From assembly GCA_903851455.1 (NCBI GenBank), contig CAINOM010000498.1, positions 1-13,720 on the forward strand: a stretch of DNA of 13,720 nucleotides, written 5' to 3'. Both the position numbers and the translations under genes were made by a program. The notes beneath the pieces are model-generated. The model did not search any database. It saw only the letters and a program-made list of their open reading frames with translations, and was not told where the DNA came from. Below, one piece after another: positions 8,001-13,720 of this stretch (the first letter of the stretch is position 1; every line of letters begins with the position of its first letter). Source of the stretch: an uncultured Bacteroidota bacterium. GTDB lineage: Bacteria > Bacteroidota > Bacteroidia > Chitinophagales > Chitinophagaceae.

Positions 8001-9441
8001 TTGTTGTGCCATTTATTGGAGGTGGCAGTGCATTGACCGTTACGATGCGTGTAGTGCGGCAGCCCGTGCCAATTGTATAAGTAACAGCGGCAGTACCGGC
8101 AGCGATACCGCCGACATTACCAGAGCCATCTACTGAGATCAGGCCACTGCCTGTGCTCCAGGCGCCGCCTGCAGAAGTATCTACTAATGTGATCGTCGAA
8201 CCGATACATACGCGGGCTGTCCCGATTATTGTTGAAGGCAGCGGATTAACCGTTACAGGGATTGCAGCGATACAACCTGTGGGCAACTTATAAGAAATAA
8301 GCGGAGTACCGGGCGCAACGCCGGTAACAACGCCTGATGTCGCCACCGTCGCCATCGCTGTATTACTGCTGCTCCAGGTACCGCCGGCTACGCCATCGCT
8401 GAGCGATGTTGTGGATCCCACACACACTTGCGTTGTTCCGGATATAACCGGAGGCAATGCATTGACTGTAACGATGGCTGCTCTGAAGCAGCCGGTAGCC
8501 AATAATGAATAGGTGATATTTGCAGTACCTGCAGTAATACCAGCCACAAAACCCGAACCGGAAGCCACTGTAGCAACGGTAATGTCGCTGCTACTCCATT
8601 CACCAGACGGAGAAATATCAGACAGTGAAGTCATAGCCCCTGCACAGACAGACCTCGTACCCATAATAACACCAGGGACTGGATTGATCGTCATATTCAG
8701 CAACGCCGCACATCCCGAACTCATCGTATAGTGGATAACGGTAAATCCAGATGCTGCCCCGGTTACGATGCCGGTACTGCTGCCTACGGTGGCATAAAGT
8801 ACATTGGTGCTGCTCCATACCCCGCCCGCAAGCGTATTGGAGAGTGGCGTCGTTGCGCCCACACAAACCGTTGAAGAACCGGTAATAGGCGCAGGTGTCG
8901 CATTGACCGTAAAAGCAGAGGTCCTGTAACACCCGGGGGTCTTGGTAAAAGTTATGGAAACTGTGCCGGCGGATATTCCTGATATCACCCCGGTAGTCGC
9001 CCCCGCATTGGCTATCGCAGGATTACTGCTGGTCCATGTCCCCGCCCCGGCTGCATCTGCTAGAATCACAAAAGATCCCGAACAAACACTGCCGACTCCC
9101 GAAATAGGTGCGGTTGCAGCGTTAACGGTTACCGGATAAGAAACCACGGTGGTTCCTGAACCATCTGTAACAGTGTAAGATATCGTCGCGGTACCGGTAG
9201 CAAGACCATGTACCGTACCGGATAAATCAACAGAAGCTACGCCCGCATTGCTGCTGCTCCACACTCCGCCCGTGGTCGCATCACTGAAAACGAAAGAACT
9301 GCCAATGCAGACAGGAGATGTCCCCACTATAGGGCTCACCACCGGAGCTGGCACTGGGTCAAAAAAACTAAAATCACCCGTTCGCCCGAATACGCTAACA
9401 ACACAAAGCCCAAAAAAAACCGTAAGGAAAAGTTTTCTCAT
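2005..9441 (-). CDS. Giant secreted protein with 30 BIG2-like Ig repeats and T9SS type A sorting domain
   Basis: This 2478-aa protein (about 240 kDa by estimate) begins with a Sec signal peptide: MRKLF, a hydrophobic core, and probable cleavage after VFG at residue 19; there is no lipobox. Residues 29-2217 are 30 tandem BIG2-like domains of 71-80 aa, with pattern P-x-x-I-x-G-x-x-x-V-C-x-G, then LSD, GGTWSSSN, A-T-V, G-x-V-x-G, A-G-T-x-x-I-x-Y, G-C and V-T-V-N-P. Residues 2218-2397 hold two less regular Ig/PKD-like segments (YTWNAFNAQI; DSYQWGYD; WVLTTHGGC). Residues 2398-2478 are a classic type A C-terminal sorting domain (FALFPNPA, KLYDMLGK, LASGVYSVLF, ending RTFVKN), which in this family directs export across the outer membrane by T9SS and attachment to the surface. 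A surface adhesin or rod is the likely role (inference). The ATG at 9441 gives the shortest sensible signal peptide. It is transcribed alone, downstream of radC on the same strand, and ends at a palindrome. Confidence 0.93.
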   Translation of the reverse strand: MRKLFLTVFFGLCVVSVFGRTGDFSFFDPVPAPVVSPIVGTSPVCIGSSFVFSDATTGGVWSSSNAGVASVDLSGTVHGLATGTATISYTVTDGSGTTVVSYPVTVNAATAPISGVGSVCSGSFVILADAAGAGTWTSSNPAIANAGATTGVISGISAGTVSITFTKTPGCYRTSAFTVNATPAPITGSSTVCVGATTPLSNTLAGGVWSSTNVLYATVGSSTGIVTGAASGFTVIHYTMSSGCAALLNMTINPVPGVIMGTRSVCAGAMTSLSDISPSGEWSSSDITVATVASGSGFVAGITAGTANITYSLLATGCFRAAIVTVNALPPVISGTTQVCVGSTTSLSDGVAGGTWSSSNTAMATVATSGVVTGVAPGTPLISYKLPTGCIAAIPVTVNPLPSTIIGTARVCIGSTITLVDTSAGGAWSTGSGLISVDGSGNVGGIAAGTAAVTYTIGTGCRTTRIVTVNALPPPINGTTTLCVGSTTILTDAVTGGTWSSSDATLAVISGTGFVAAVGTGNPTISYQQASTGCITTVVMTINPTPAAITGVASMCVGAGTTLTDASAGGNWSSGTVAVAGVDASGNVAGSSAGTSVISYSFSTGCRATRVVTVNQLPAVISGTRHVCIGASTTFSDTPTGGTWSSSDLSISTITGTGAASGLGAGTSNITYTLGTGCAAFVTLTVNPLPPAITGTTSVCSGLVTSLTDAAAGGAWSSSNVSIATVDALANVTGILAGTALISYTLPTGCKTTTTVVVNALPAAISGTTAVCMGGTATLSDATGGGTWSSGTPAVADITGTGTLIPVSAGTTIITYTAATGCIRTKTVSVNPLPVAITGAPFVCTGFSTSLSDATGGGTWAATPGVVATIGSSSGLAVGIGVGVATITYKLGTGCSTMTTLSVNATPHAITGIYGICEGAYLTVIDGTPGGTWSVADPSIATIGPGTGTINGIHAGTTSISYSLTDGCVATATITVNASPSLISGPTALCSGSTMALSDGVAGGTWTSSPTSVATVGSATGTVTGSAAGAANITYSLAAGCKTILNITVNPLPNSIAGYMRVCAGLMTSLSDPTTGGTWSADASGNASIDGAGFVTGITAGTDNISYTLPTGCKRTAVVTVNPLPAAIAGPVEVCTGHAINLTDASAGGTWSTSNISVATIALTAGTLTGVAAGTTLVTYRLPTTCIITTIVTVDPLPSPIIGLTGLCIGATTVLSEAAGGTWSSSNPGVATIDGAGTVSAITAGTTTITYTLGTGCIRTVLFTVHPLPSAITGASAVCAGSTITMSDVTFGGTWSSDNTTVTTVSGGVTVTGVNEGSANIIYTLGTGCTATKTIIVNLLPPAIGGVAYVCQGLNTTLTDAATGGTWISAHPAAATIGSSSGAVVGVAAGTAVITYTAPTGCRITTIVTVNPLPAVIAGNLNVCQGLISALSDVSTGGTWASGNPSVGTVGITSGVAFGISLGTSTITYTLGTGCIRTATVTVNVNPAAVSGTGSVCSGSTITFSDGTAGGSWTSGNLSVAVVGGSTGVITGIAAGTSEITYSLGGCKATKVVTVATSPAVIYGTRTVCVGSITSLTDPVAGGSWSSSNAGVAFVALTSGNVSGVAAGTATISYTIGTSCYKTAIVTVNAAPAPISGSSTVCVGGTIALTDAVSGGTWTTSSYVIAPVTSAGVVTGGAYGTATITYSLGGCKTTKSIFVNAVPVPITGAPNICIGSFTTLSDGTHGGTWTSSDSTIASIGLVSGDVLGVAAGTATITYELSSGCLRTRIITVNALPTAISGSSFVVCSGSSITLSDGVSGGHWSSSNTAIATAGSLTGVVTGVSGGTATITYKMASDCMVTTTVTVNQSPAAITGLPVVCVGASIFLSDATTGGSWLAHNGLASIDVAGNVTGIAPGVDTFSYTVASGCKALFAVSVNSTPADVTGSNHICTGDTVRLNDGSTGGHWTTSDASIATVGSSSGIVFGEVPGIATITYSLSSVCHAIAVVTVTQSPGDIVGTTYFCVPNSVNFSDSIGGGTWSSSDPGVAFASPVTGHITAVSAGTAEISYTLSGGCSATVLVTISPMAVVGAIGGYSSVCLGSSITLTDSEPGGVWSSSDPSVAVVNPVTGLVTAVAVGNDTITYKVTRFCSSAMTTFPITVGLGVTLENITGANSVCPNATDTLSNSTAGGTWLVTNPLGSVSADGVFTGLVPGLDTIIYTVFGSCASTAWTSVIINDIPAHPHISVHPGADLCSNTQYMNVGAGVPEPPGFQYTWNAFNAQIFAMSGNKQNLLVSFPSAGTATITVTSEFFLSGCVVTDTFIANVGSSVAPSAGVTYSAPEFTCTDGSADSYQWGYDYGLTLDSTLIPGATSQTYNAPSPDFASNFYWVLTTHGGCLQKTYYRTPPSVEVAHTSVANLTFALFPNPADSKVYVQIKGLNNSEEVSVKLYDMLGKDIQGCLLADGKGTIDVSRLASGVYSVLFVKDGMKIGARTFVKN
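2791..9357 (-). repeat. Array of 30 coding repeats of about 219 bp (BIG2-like domains)
   Basis: The array covers residues 29-2217 of the giant protein. Counted from the translation, unit lengths are mostly 71-74 aa; the first and the 29th are 80 aa. The Trp of GGxW is present in all 30 units. A Cys near unit position 12 is present in all 30, and a second Cys near position 61-63 is missing only in unit 1. Units are joined by short Pro-containing linkers (NPLP, NALP). At DNA level the best-kept stretch encodes WSSSN and the preceding Gly-Gly (plus-strand GCTGCTCCAGGTACCGCC and variants). Elsewhere synonymous positions differ widely, so the array is not a recent amplification. Confidence 0.93.
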
Positions 9442-9490
9442 AATTAATTACATATAAAAACAAGCTCTCGCATTGCTGCAAAAACCAGCC

Positions 9491-9518
9491 TAAAGATAAC
9501 AGTATACGTTAACTCCAA
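9491..9518 (-). promoter_or_regulatory. Candidate promoter of the giant repeat-protein gene
   Basis: On the minus strand TATCTTTA (9491-9498, one base off TAnnTTTG) is preceded by TTG (9516-9518) with a 17-bp spacer. This would start transcription about 44 bases before the ATG at 9441. An alternative exact -7 box, TATTTTTG, lies further upstream at 9586-9593 but has no TTG at a suitable distance. The prediction rests on consensus only. The rest of the 9442-9642 spacer is AT-rich with a purine-rich run near 9590-9625 and shows nothing else. Confidence 0.35.
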
Positions 9519-9642
9519 TATTAAAAAAGCACACTATCCCCACCTGTCATAAGTCTATATAACAATTCACATCATATCGCTCTTTCAAAAATAAGAAAAA
9601 AGAGGGAGAATGAGAAGAAAACCGGAGGCCACACAACGGAAA

Positions 9643-9738
9643 CTTATAGATCTATCCACTTATCAACTTATCCACTTATCAACTTATCAACTTATCAACT
9701 TATCAACTTATCAACTTATCAACCTTTCAACTTATCAC
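9643..9738. repeat. Octamer minisatellite, 12 units of CTTATCAA
   Basis: Twelve consecutive 8-bp units fill 96 bp. Units at 9659 and from 9675 to 9722 (seven in all) are exactly CTTATCAA; the rest differ by one to four bases (CTTATCCA, CCTTTCAA, CTTATCAC, TCTATCCA, CTTATAGA). The two most diverged units are at the end away from radC, as expected of an ageing tandem array. The array begins 3 bp past the radC stop codon and lies about 125 bp upstream of the candidate promoter of the giant gene. Read on the minus strand the unit is TTGATAAG. The 8-bp period leaves no stop codon in the plus direction, which creates a spurious 78-codon frame (9610-9846). Confidence 0.9.
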
Positions 9739-9741
9739 TTG

Positions 9742-10431
9742 CTACACCAGCCCCTCATCACTCATACTCAGATAGTCATTGCCGGCTATGATAATATGGT
9801 CTTTCAGCTTTATGTCCATAAGTTCTGCAGCCTCGCGAATTTTTAGCGTCATCGACCGGTCTGCATCGCTCGGCTTCTTGCTGCCGGACGGATGATTGTG
9901 AGCTATAATGATCTGGTTGGAATTATTCAGCAGGCAGTTTTTCAGGATCATGCGGATGTCTACAATAGTTGCCGTCATACCCCCGCTACTGATGAATTCA
10001 TGTTTGATGAGCTTGCAGGCCTGGTTAAGATACATCACGCAAAATACCTCGTGGTTCAGGTCCTGTAGCAAGGGCATAAAGAACCGTGCTGCATCCTTGC
10101 TGTTATTAATGGCTGTTCTGTCCGGCCCTTCGCTCATCTGGCGCCTCCGGCCCAGTTCCATAGCGGCGCAGATCGTAATGGCCCTGGCCTCCCCTATCCC
10201 CTTTATTTTCAGCAGTTCAGCCACGTTCAGCCGGCCGGCCTCGCGCAGATTGTTGTGCGCCAGCGAAAGTACATCTCGCGCCAGGTCAAGCGCGGAGCGC
10301 TCCCGTGTGCCGCTGGATATAAGTATCGCCAGCAACTCAGCATCGGTAAGTGCCGCCGCTCCTTTTTGCAGCATCTTTTCCCGTGGCCGTTCATCTTCGG
10401 TCCAGTTCTTTATACTTTTTGAATCCTGCAT
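9742..10431 (-). CDS. radC: RadC family JAMM/MPN+ protein (UPF0758)
   Basis: The 229-aa protein has both parts of the RadC family. The N-terminal helical region carries IKNWTEDERPREKML and LTDAELLAILISSGT, with a helix-hairpin-helix around residues 73-96 (LLKIKGIGEARAI). The C-terminal JAMM metalloprotease-like domain has Glu128 (NHEVF), then H178-x-H180-x7-S188-x2-D191 (HNHPSG...SDAD), and ends in the usual SDEGLV. The metal-binding residues are therefore intact. The name comes from a historical link to DNA repair; the true biochemical role is unsettled. I chose the ATG at 10431 because family members start a few residues before the IKDWPEDDRPREK-like motif; an upstream in-frame ATG at 10479 would add 16 atypical residues. 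The gene is divergent from bshC across 132 bp. Confidence 0.95.
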   Translation of the reverse strand: MQDSKSIKNWTEDERPREKMLQKGAAALTDAELLAILISSGTRERSALDLARDVLSLAHNNLREAGRLNVAELLKIKGIGEARAITICAAMELGRRRQMSEGPDRTAINNSKDAARFFMPLLQDLNHEVFCVMYLNQACKLIKHEFISSGGMTATIVDIRMILKNCLLNNSNQIIIAHNHPSGSKKPSDADRSMTLKIREAAELMDIKLKDHIIIAGNDYLSMSDEGLV

Positions 10432-10536
10432 CAAAATTGAAAATACAGATAATTCCGGCTCTAAAAAGAAGTTGACCATAAAAATTATCGATCGTAGCTT
10501 ACCATTTATAACTTTCTCATTTTGAACTAACCCCCG

Positions 10537-10544
10537 TACCTTCG
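10537..10544 (+). promoter_or_regulatory. Candidate -7 box of the bshC promoter
   Basis: TACCTTCG at 10537-10544 is one base off TAnnTTTG and sits 19 bp before the bshC start codon, giving a leader of about 13 bases. No TTG lies 17-23 bp upstream; the nearest TTTG (10521-10524) is only 12 bp away. The call is therefore weak. Confidence 0.3.
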
Positions 10545-10563
10545 CTGCTCAAAATAATTATCT

Positions 10564-12159
10564 GTGGATAATATTTTTACGCATGTGCCCTATAAAGAAA
10601 CTGGGTATTTCTCAAAACTGGTAACTGATTATCTCAGCGATAACCCTGGCATAAAATCTTTTTACAACTACCGCCCTGACGCCGAAGGCCTGGCAAAAGC
10701 GATCAAAGAACGACCGGCGTATCCCGTAGATCGCAAGGCATTGGTCAACGCGCTAACCCGGCAATATGGGCACCTGCCAAAGTCTGAAAAAACAGAAGCA
10801 AACATAAATGCGCTCCTCAGCGAAAACACATTTACGATCTGCACGGCCCACCAGCCAAATCTGCTAACCGGCTATCTCTATTTTATTTACAAAATTCTTC
10901 ACGCCATAAAACTCGCGGAAGAGCTGAATGACTCTTATCCGGATAAGCATTTTGTGCCCGTCTATTACATGGGTAGCGAAGACAATGATCTTGAAGAATT
11001 AGGTACATTTAAGTTTCGCGGCGAGAAGTATATATGGGACGGTGCCGGGCAAACCGGCGCAGTGGGCCGCATGAGCACCGAAAGCCTGAAACCATTGCTA
11101 AACAAGCTTTTCAAGACATTTGGCCCTCCGGGAGCCAACTGCGACGATTTGCAGGCATTGCTCACCAAAGCATACTTAGAGCATAAGACCATAGGTGCCG
11201 CCACCCAGTACCTGGTGAATGAATTATTTGGAAGGTTTGGCCTGGTCGTGCTTGACCCTGATGATGCAACATTAAAAGCATCCTTCATACCAATGATGCG
11301 TGATGAATTGCTCCGCCAGGCGGCAAATCCGATCATAACCCGGCAAATAGACGTACTTGGAACAAATTACAAGATACAGGCTCATCCCCGCGAAATAAAT
11401 CTGTTCTACCTCGCTGGTGACACTCGTGAACGAATAGAAAAGAAAGGAGATAAATGGGTAGTGCTGAATAAGGAAATAGAGTTTTCTGAAGCAGATATAT
11501 TAGACGAGCTGGATCAACATCCCGAAAACTTCAGCCCCAACGTGATGTTGCGGGGACTGTTCCAGGAAACCATACTGCCTGATGTTGCCTTCATTGGCGG
11601 TGGCGCCGAGGTGGCCTATTGGCTGCAGCTCAACTCTTTGTTCTCCTATTACAGAGTATTTTACCCCACCGTATTTTTGCGCCAGTCTGTACTGTGGATA
11701 AACGATGAGGCAAAGAAGCTGCGCAAATTATCAGAACTGCCCATTCCGGCTATCTTCAAACCCGAACTGGAACTGGAGCGTGATTACGTGACAAAACATA
11801 GCGGCACAGAATGGCAAACAACGGAGGAGACAGCCGCGATCGAAAATATATTCGTCGCCTTGAAACAAAAGGCAGCAACATTGGATGCTACCCTTGCGCA
11901 GGCAGCCGATGCCAGTCTCACCAAAATGAAACACCAGCTTACCGAACTGGAGAAAAAAATGTTGCGGGCTGAAAAAAGGAAACTGCAGGTGCAGTTGCAA
12001 AGGATCGACCGGTTAAAGAAAAACCTGTTCCCCGGTAACAGCCTGCAGGAAAGGGTTGAGAATTTTTCCGAGTATTATTTAGCATACGGCACTCCGTTTT
12101 TCGATACGATAAAAGATGGAATACAATCTTTAATACCTGAGTTTCTGATAATTGAGTAA
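10564..12159 (+). CDS. bshC: Bacillithiol biosynthesis cysteine-adding enzyme BshC
   Basis: This 531-aa protein matches BshC, the putative ligase that adds cysteine to glucosamine-malate in the last step of bacillithiol synthesis, in the cytoplasm. Recognised segments are TAHQPNLLTG (residues 94-103), PVYYMGSEDNDLEEL (132-146), the run from VMLRGLFQETILPD through FIGGGAEVAYWLQL (327-356), a charged coiled coil at about 425-485, and the LFPGNSLQERVEN end motif (488-500). Length is as usual for the family. The start is GTG: an in-frame stop (TAA, 10555-10557) lies two codons upstream and no ATG occurs before the conserved FTHVPYKETGYFSK. The other bacillithiol genes (bshA, bshB) are not in the window. 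A membrane protein gene follows after 11 bp, probably in the same operon. Confidence 0.93.
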   Translation: MDNIFTHVPYKETGYFSKLVTDYLSDNPGIKSFYNYRPDAEGLAKAIKERPAYPVDRKALVNALTRQYGHLPKSEKTEANINALLSENTFTICTAHQPNLLTGYLYFIYKILHAIKLAEELNDSYPDKHFVPVYYMGSEDNDLEELGTFKFRGEKYIWDGAGQTGAVGRMSTESLKPLLNKLFKTFGPPGANCDDLQALLTKAYLEHKTIGAATQYLVNELFGRFGLVVLDPDDATLKASFIPMMRDELLRQAANPIITRQIDVLGTNYKIQAHPREINLFYLAGDTRERIEKKGDKWVVLNKEIEFSEADILDELDQHPENFSPNVMLRGLFQETILPDVAFIGGGAEVAYWLQLNSLFSYYRVFYPTVFLRQSVLWINDEAKKLRKLSELPIPAIFKPELELERDYVTKHSGTEWQTTEETAAIENIFVALKQKAATLDATLAQAADASLTKMKHQLTELEKKMLRAEKRKLQVQLQRIDRLKKNLFPGNSLQERVENFSEYYLAYGTPFFDTIKDGIQSLIPEFLIIE

Positions 12160-12170
12160 TTTTCGGCATA

Positions 12171-13136
12171 ATGAACCCCATAATATTAAGGCGGCATCCG
12201 CTGAAGTTCTATTTTTTCATTTTTTCACTTGCCCTGTTTTGCTGTGCGCTGGGCGCGCTTATCCTTTGGGTAGGCGTAAGATCGGCCGAACGACGCGAGA
12301 ACGGTTTCATTACAATGACCGCCTTTAGCCTGTTCTTCATCGTCCTCGGTATTTTCTCACTTTACAAATACTTCCGGAATGCTCCCATTGTTAAAGCAGA
12401 CCAATACCAGGTCACATTTAATGATACTGACGCATGCAGGTGGGAAGATCTCGAAAAAGTAGAACTCACAGGGAAACAACCATTCAGATACCTTTTTTCC
12501 TACCAGATGGAGGGAATGATACTACAATTCAGGAACGGGAAGGTTAAATACCTTTTCGACGATTTTTACGCAAATCTTGGCGAAATGAAATCATTCATTC
12601 AGCAGGTAATTGTCAATAAACAAGCCACTTTTGCATACAATGAGCACGCTGCTGATGTCCAGGCACCTGTTTCAGAAACATTCGCAGCATACAAAGGCAA
12701 CCAGTTTACCAGCCTCCGGGGTATAATGCTTTGGAGCCTCTACGCGATCATTGCAGTGATGTTCATACTGAGGCCGGGTTACCTGGAGCACATCAACGTT
12801 CCTAAATTTGTTTTCTTCTTTAGCTTGTTCTGCATAGGCTGGTACTACGTCAATTCACTGCTCATGAATTATTTCCTTCTGTCAGAGCATTATCTTGCTA
12901 TCCGCAATCACAACCTGTTTTGGAAGAAAAAGTTGTACCGACTCGAAGACATAAAAGAGGTAACGGTGGAAACCCAGGGAAAAATGCCCAATAGCCTGCG
13001 GGTGATTACAAAAGATTTTAAAAGCAGCGTATTCCCTGCAGGCACACTAAATGACAAACGGTGGCTCGCCCTTAAAGACAGTCTGAAAAGCAAGGGCATT
13101 GAGGTACGTAATGACAGCCCGTTCCTTTCCATCTGA
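12171..13136 (+). CDS. Membrane protein with duplicated two-helix plus PH-like unit, 321 aa
   Basis: The protein consists of two similar halves. Half 1 has helices at about residues 13-36 and 46-67, then a soluble beta-rich segment (about 73-150) with RWEDLEKVEL. Half 2 has helices at about 181-203 and 210-235, then a soluble segment (about 236-315) with YRLEDIKEVTVE. The 'two helices then W/L-E-D-I/L-x-x-V' layout is that of bacterial PH-like (bPH/YdbT-type) membrane proteins. I infer this fold from pattern only and do not know the function; similarity to the STM3941-type family is possible. It begins 11 bp after bshC, so co-transcription is likely, but nothing in the sequence ties it to bacillithiol. 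It converges on the next gene with 9 bp between stop codons. Confidence 0.8.
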   Translation: MNPIILRRHPLKFYFFIFSLALFCCALGALILWVGVRSAERRENGFITMTAFSLFFIVLGIFSLYKYFRNAPIVKADQYQVTFNDTDACRWEDLEKVELTGKQPFRYLFSYQMEGMILQFRNGKVKYLFDDFYANLGEMKSFIQQVIVNKQATFAYNEHAADVQAPVSETFAAYKGNQFTSLRGIMLWSLYAIIAVMFILRPGYLEHINVPKFVFFFSLFCIGWYYVNSLLMNYFLLSEHYLAIRNHNLFWKKKLYRLEDIKEVTVETQGKMPNSLRVITKDFKSSVFPAGTLNDKRWLALKDSLKSKGIEVRNDSPFLSI

Positions 13137-13145
13137 TTTCATTTA

Positions 13146-13720
13146 CTATTCCATCAGCTTACTGTAGCTTATTACCGTATAAGGCACTGACGTATCCAGG
13201 GTAATGTAGCGACTGTTTATGTTCCTCGCCGCTCTTTTTTCCCAGGTCCCTAGCAGCGTATCTTTACTGGCAATATTAAATGTTTTCATTTCTGCGCTAT
13301 CAAGAAAAATGAACGTCCGCTGCGGCATCTCTCCGCTAAGTTTTGATAGGAACAGGCTTTCCACCGGGGCGCCCCACTTCGTGATCAGCGCTTCGTCCGT
13401 CTGAGATGAGTTGGTGACAATGGCTTTGGTGAGATTCTTCGTTCTCATGTTCTCCATCATTTTCCCCATTATCACCAACCTGTTGGTAAAGGGAGCAGCA
13501 GCAATAACAATACACGTTACCCGGATGCAATAGATCATTCCAAATGCCGCAAGACTCCACCTCGGTCGCATTTTCGGAACAACGTAATACACAAAGGGCG
13601 CAGAGCAGATAATGACCAGCGGACTGTATTCACTCTCTAAATAGCTCGGTGAAGTCGCATCCCAATAGGTCACAGAAATTAGAAAGACATAGCCCACGGC
13701 AAACAAAATGGTCCATGCAC
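13146..13720 (-). CDS. Polytopic membrane protein, C-terminal 190 residues (N-terminus outside window)
   Basis: The reading frame stays open through the window edge at 13720, so the true start lies outside; the TTG at 13706 is not a believable start because it falls inside a hydrophobic helix. Three membrane segments are visible in the first part (ILFAVGYVFLISVTYW; SPLVIICSAPFVYYVV; a long one at about AAFGMIYCIRVTCIVIAAA), followed by a soluble tail of about 110 residues containing ALITKWGAPVESLFLSKLSG and a TFIFLDS strand. The layout resembles large membrane glycosyltransferases or similar proteins with a C-terminal soluble domain, but I see no diagnostic motif and do not assign a function. 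Confidence 0.7.
   Translation of the reverse strand, partial: AWTILFAVGYVFLISVTYWDATSPSYLESEYSPLVIICSAPFVYYVVPKMRPRWSLAAFGMIYCIRVTCIVIAAAPFTNRLVIMGKMMENMRTKNLTKAIVTNSSQTDEALITKWGAPVESLFLSKLSGEMPQRTFIFLDSAEMKTFNIASKDTLLGTWEKRAARNINSRYITLDTSVPYTVISYSKLME

Noticed and set aside
2849..9139. Many plus-strand frames with a recurring pattern (VPP, ASL, HT, PVIA, GLTVTV) that look like a second repeat-protein family
   Set aside because: They are the antisense of the BIG2 repeats in a fixed frame. Their periodicity copies the minus-strand units, they have no common start, and the minus strand has a signal peptide, an unbroken 2478-codon frame and a sorting domain.
9610..9846. 78-codon plus frame with repeated LSTYQLIN
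   Set aside because: It is a translation of the 8-bp minisatellite (24 bp = 8 codons) that runs into the antisense of radC. There is no other support for a protein.
9908..10525. 205-codon plus frame antisense to radC
   Set aside because: It lies opposite a clear radC with intact motifs; the Ser/Arg-rich translation has no family features.
10563..10571. TGTGGATAA, an exact DnaA-box sequence, at the bshC start; another at 11693-11701, and near-matches in the octamer array
   Set aside because: The two exact copies are about 1.1 kb apart, one is well inside bshC, and there is no cluster, AT-rich unwinding element or dnaA/dnaN neighbour. This is probably chance and codon content (Val-Asp, Trp-Ile).
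10965..12181. Minus-strand frames opposite bshC (10965-11336, 11731-12000, 11939-12181)
   Set aside because: They are shadows of the well-supported bshC gene, with no motifs or sensible composition.

Overview
The window looks like chromosomal DNA of a Bacteroidota species, most likely of the Chitinophagaceae/Sphingobacteriales kind (inference). The signs are a giant secreted protein ending in a type IX secretion (T9SS) type A sorting domain, a BshC-type bacillithiol ligase, absence of clear Shine-Dalgarno sites, and several TAnnTTTG-like promoter boxes. Base composition is moderate and no gene looks foreign. No tRNA, rRNA, CRISPR array, transposase or phage gene was seen.

Left part (1-2004). 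A truncated minus-strand gene encodes the membrane N-terminus of a CapD/WbpM-like nucleoside-diphosphate-sugar dehydratase/epimerase for surface polysaccharide synthesis. After a 267-bp spacer comes a small lysine-rich 67-aa protein (+). It meets, tail to tail with 1 bp between stop codons, an acidic 188-aa conserved-looking orphan (-) that has a good Bacteroidota promoter. A near-perfect palindrome at 1950-1972 probably ends transcription of the giant gene.

Centre (2005-9441, -). One gene of 2478 codons fills more than half the window. It has a Sec signal peptide, then 30 tandem BIG2-like Ig repeats (residues 29-2217, mean 73 aa), then about 180 residues of other Ig/PKD-like sequence, then a T9SS C-terminal sorting domain. 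Every repeat keeps one Trp, and 29 of 30 keep the same pair of Cys, which suggests a disulfide-stapled surface rod or adhesin. By eye the repeats also show higher-order relationships (alternating pairs, and many matches 11 repeats apart). Upstream lie a candidate promoter and a 12-unit, 8-bp minisatellite.

Right part (9742-13720). radC (-) diverges from a probable two-gene operon (+) of bshC and a membrane protein with a duplicated two-helix plus PH-like unit. This converges on a minus-strand membrane protein whose N-terminus is outside the window.

No multi-gene novel system is evident. The most interesting items are the architecture of the giant repeat protein and the octamer array upstream of it. 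All family assignments were made by reading the sequence, without database searches.
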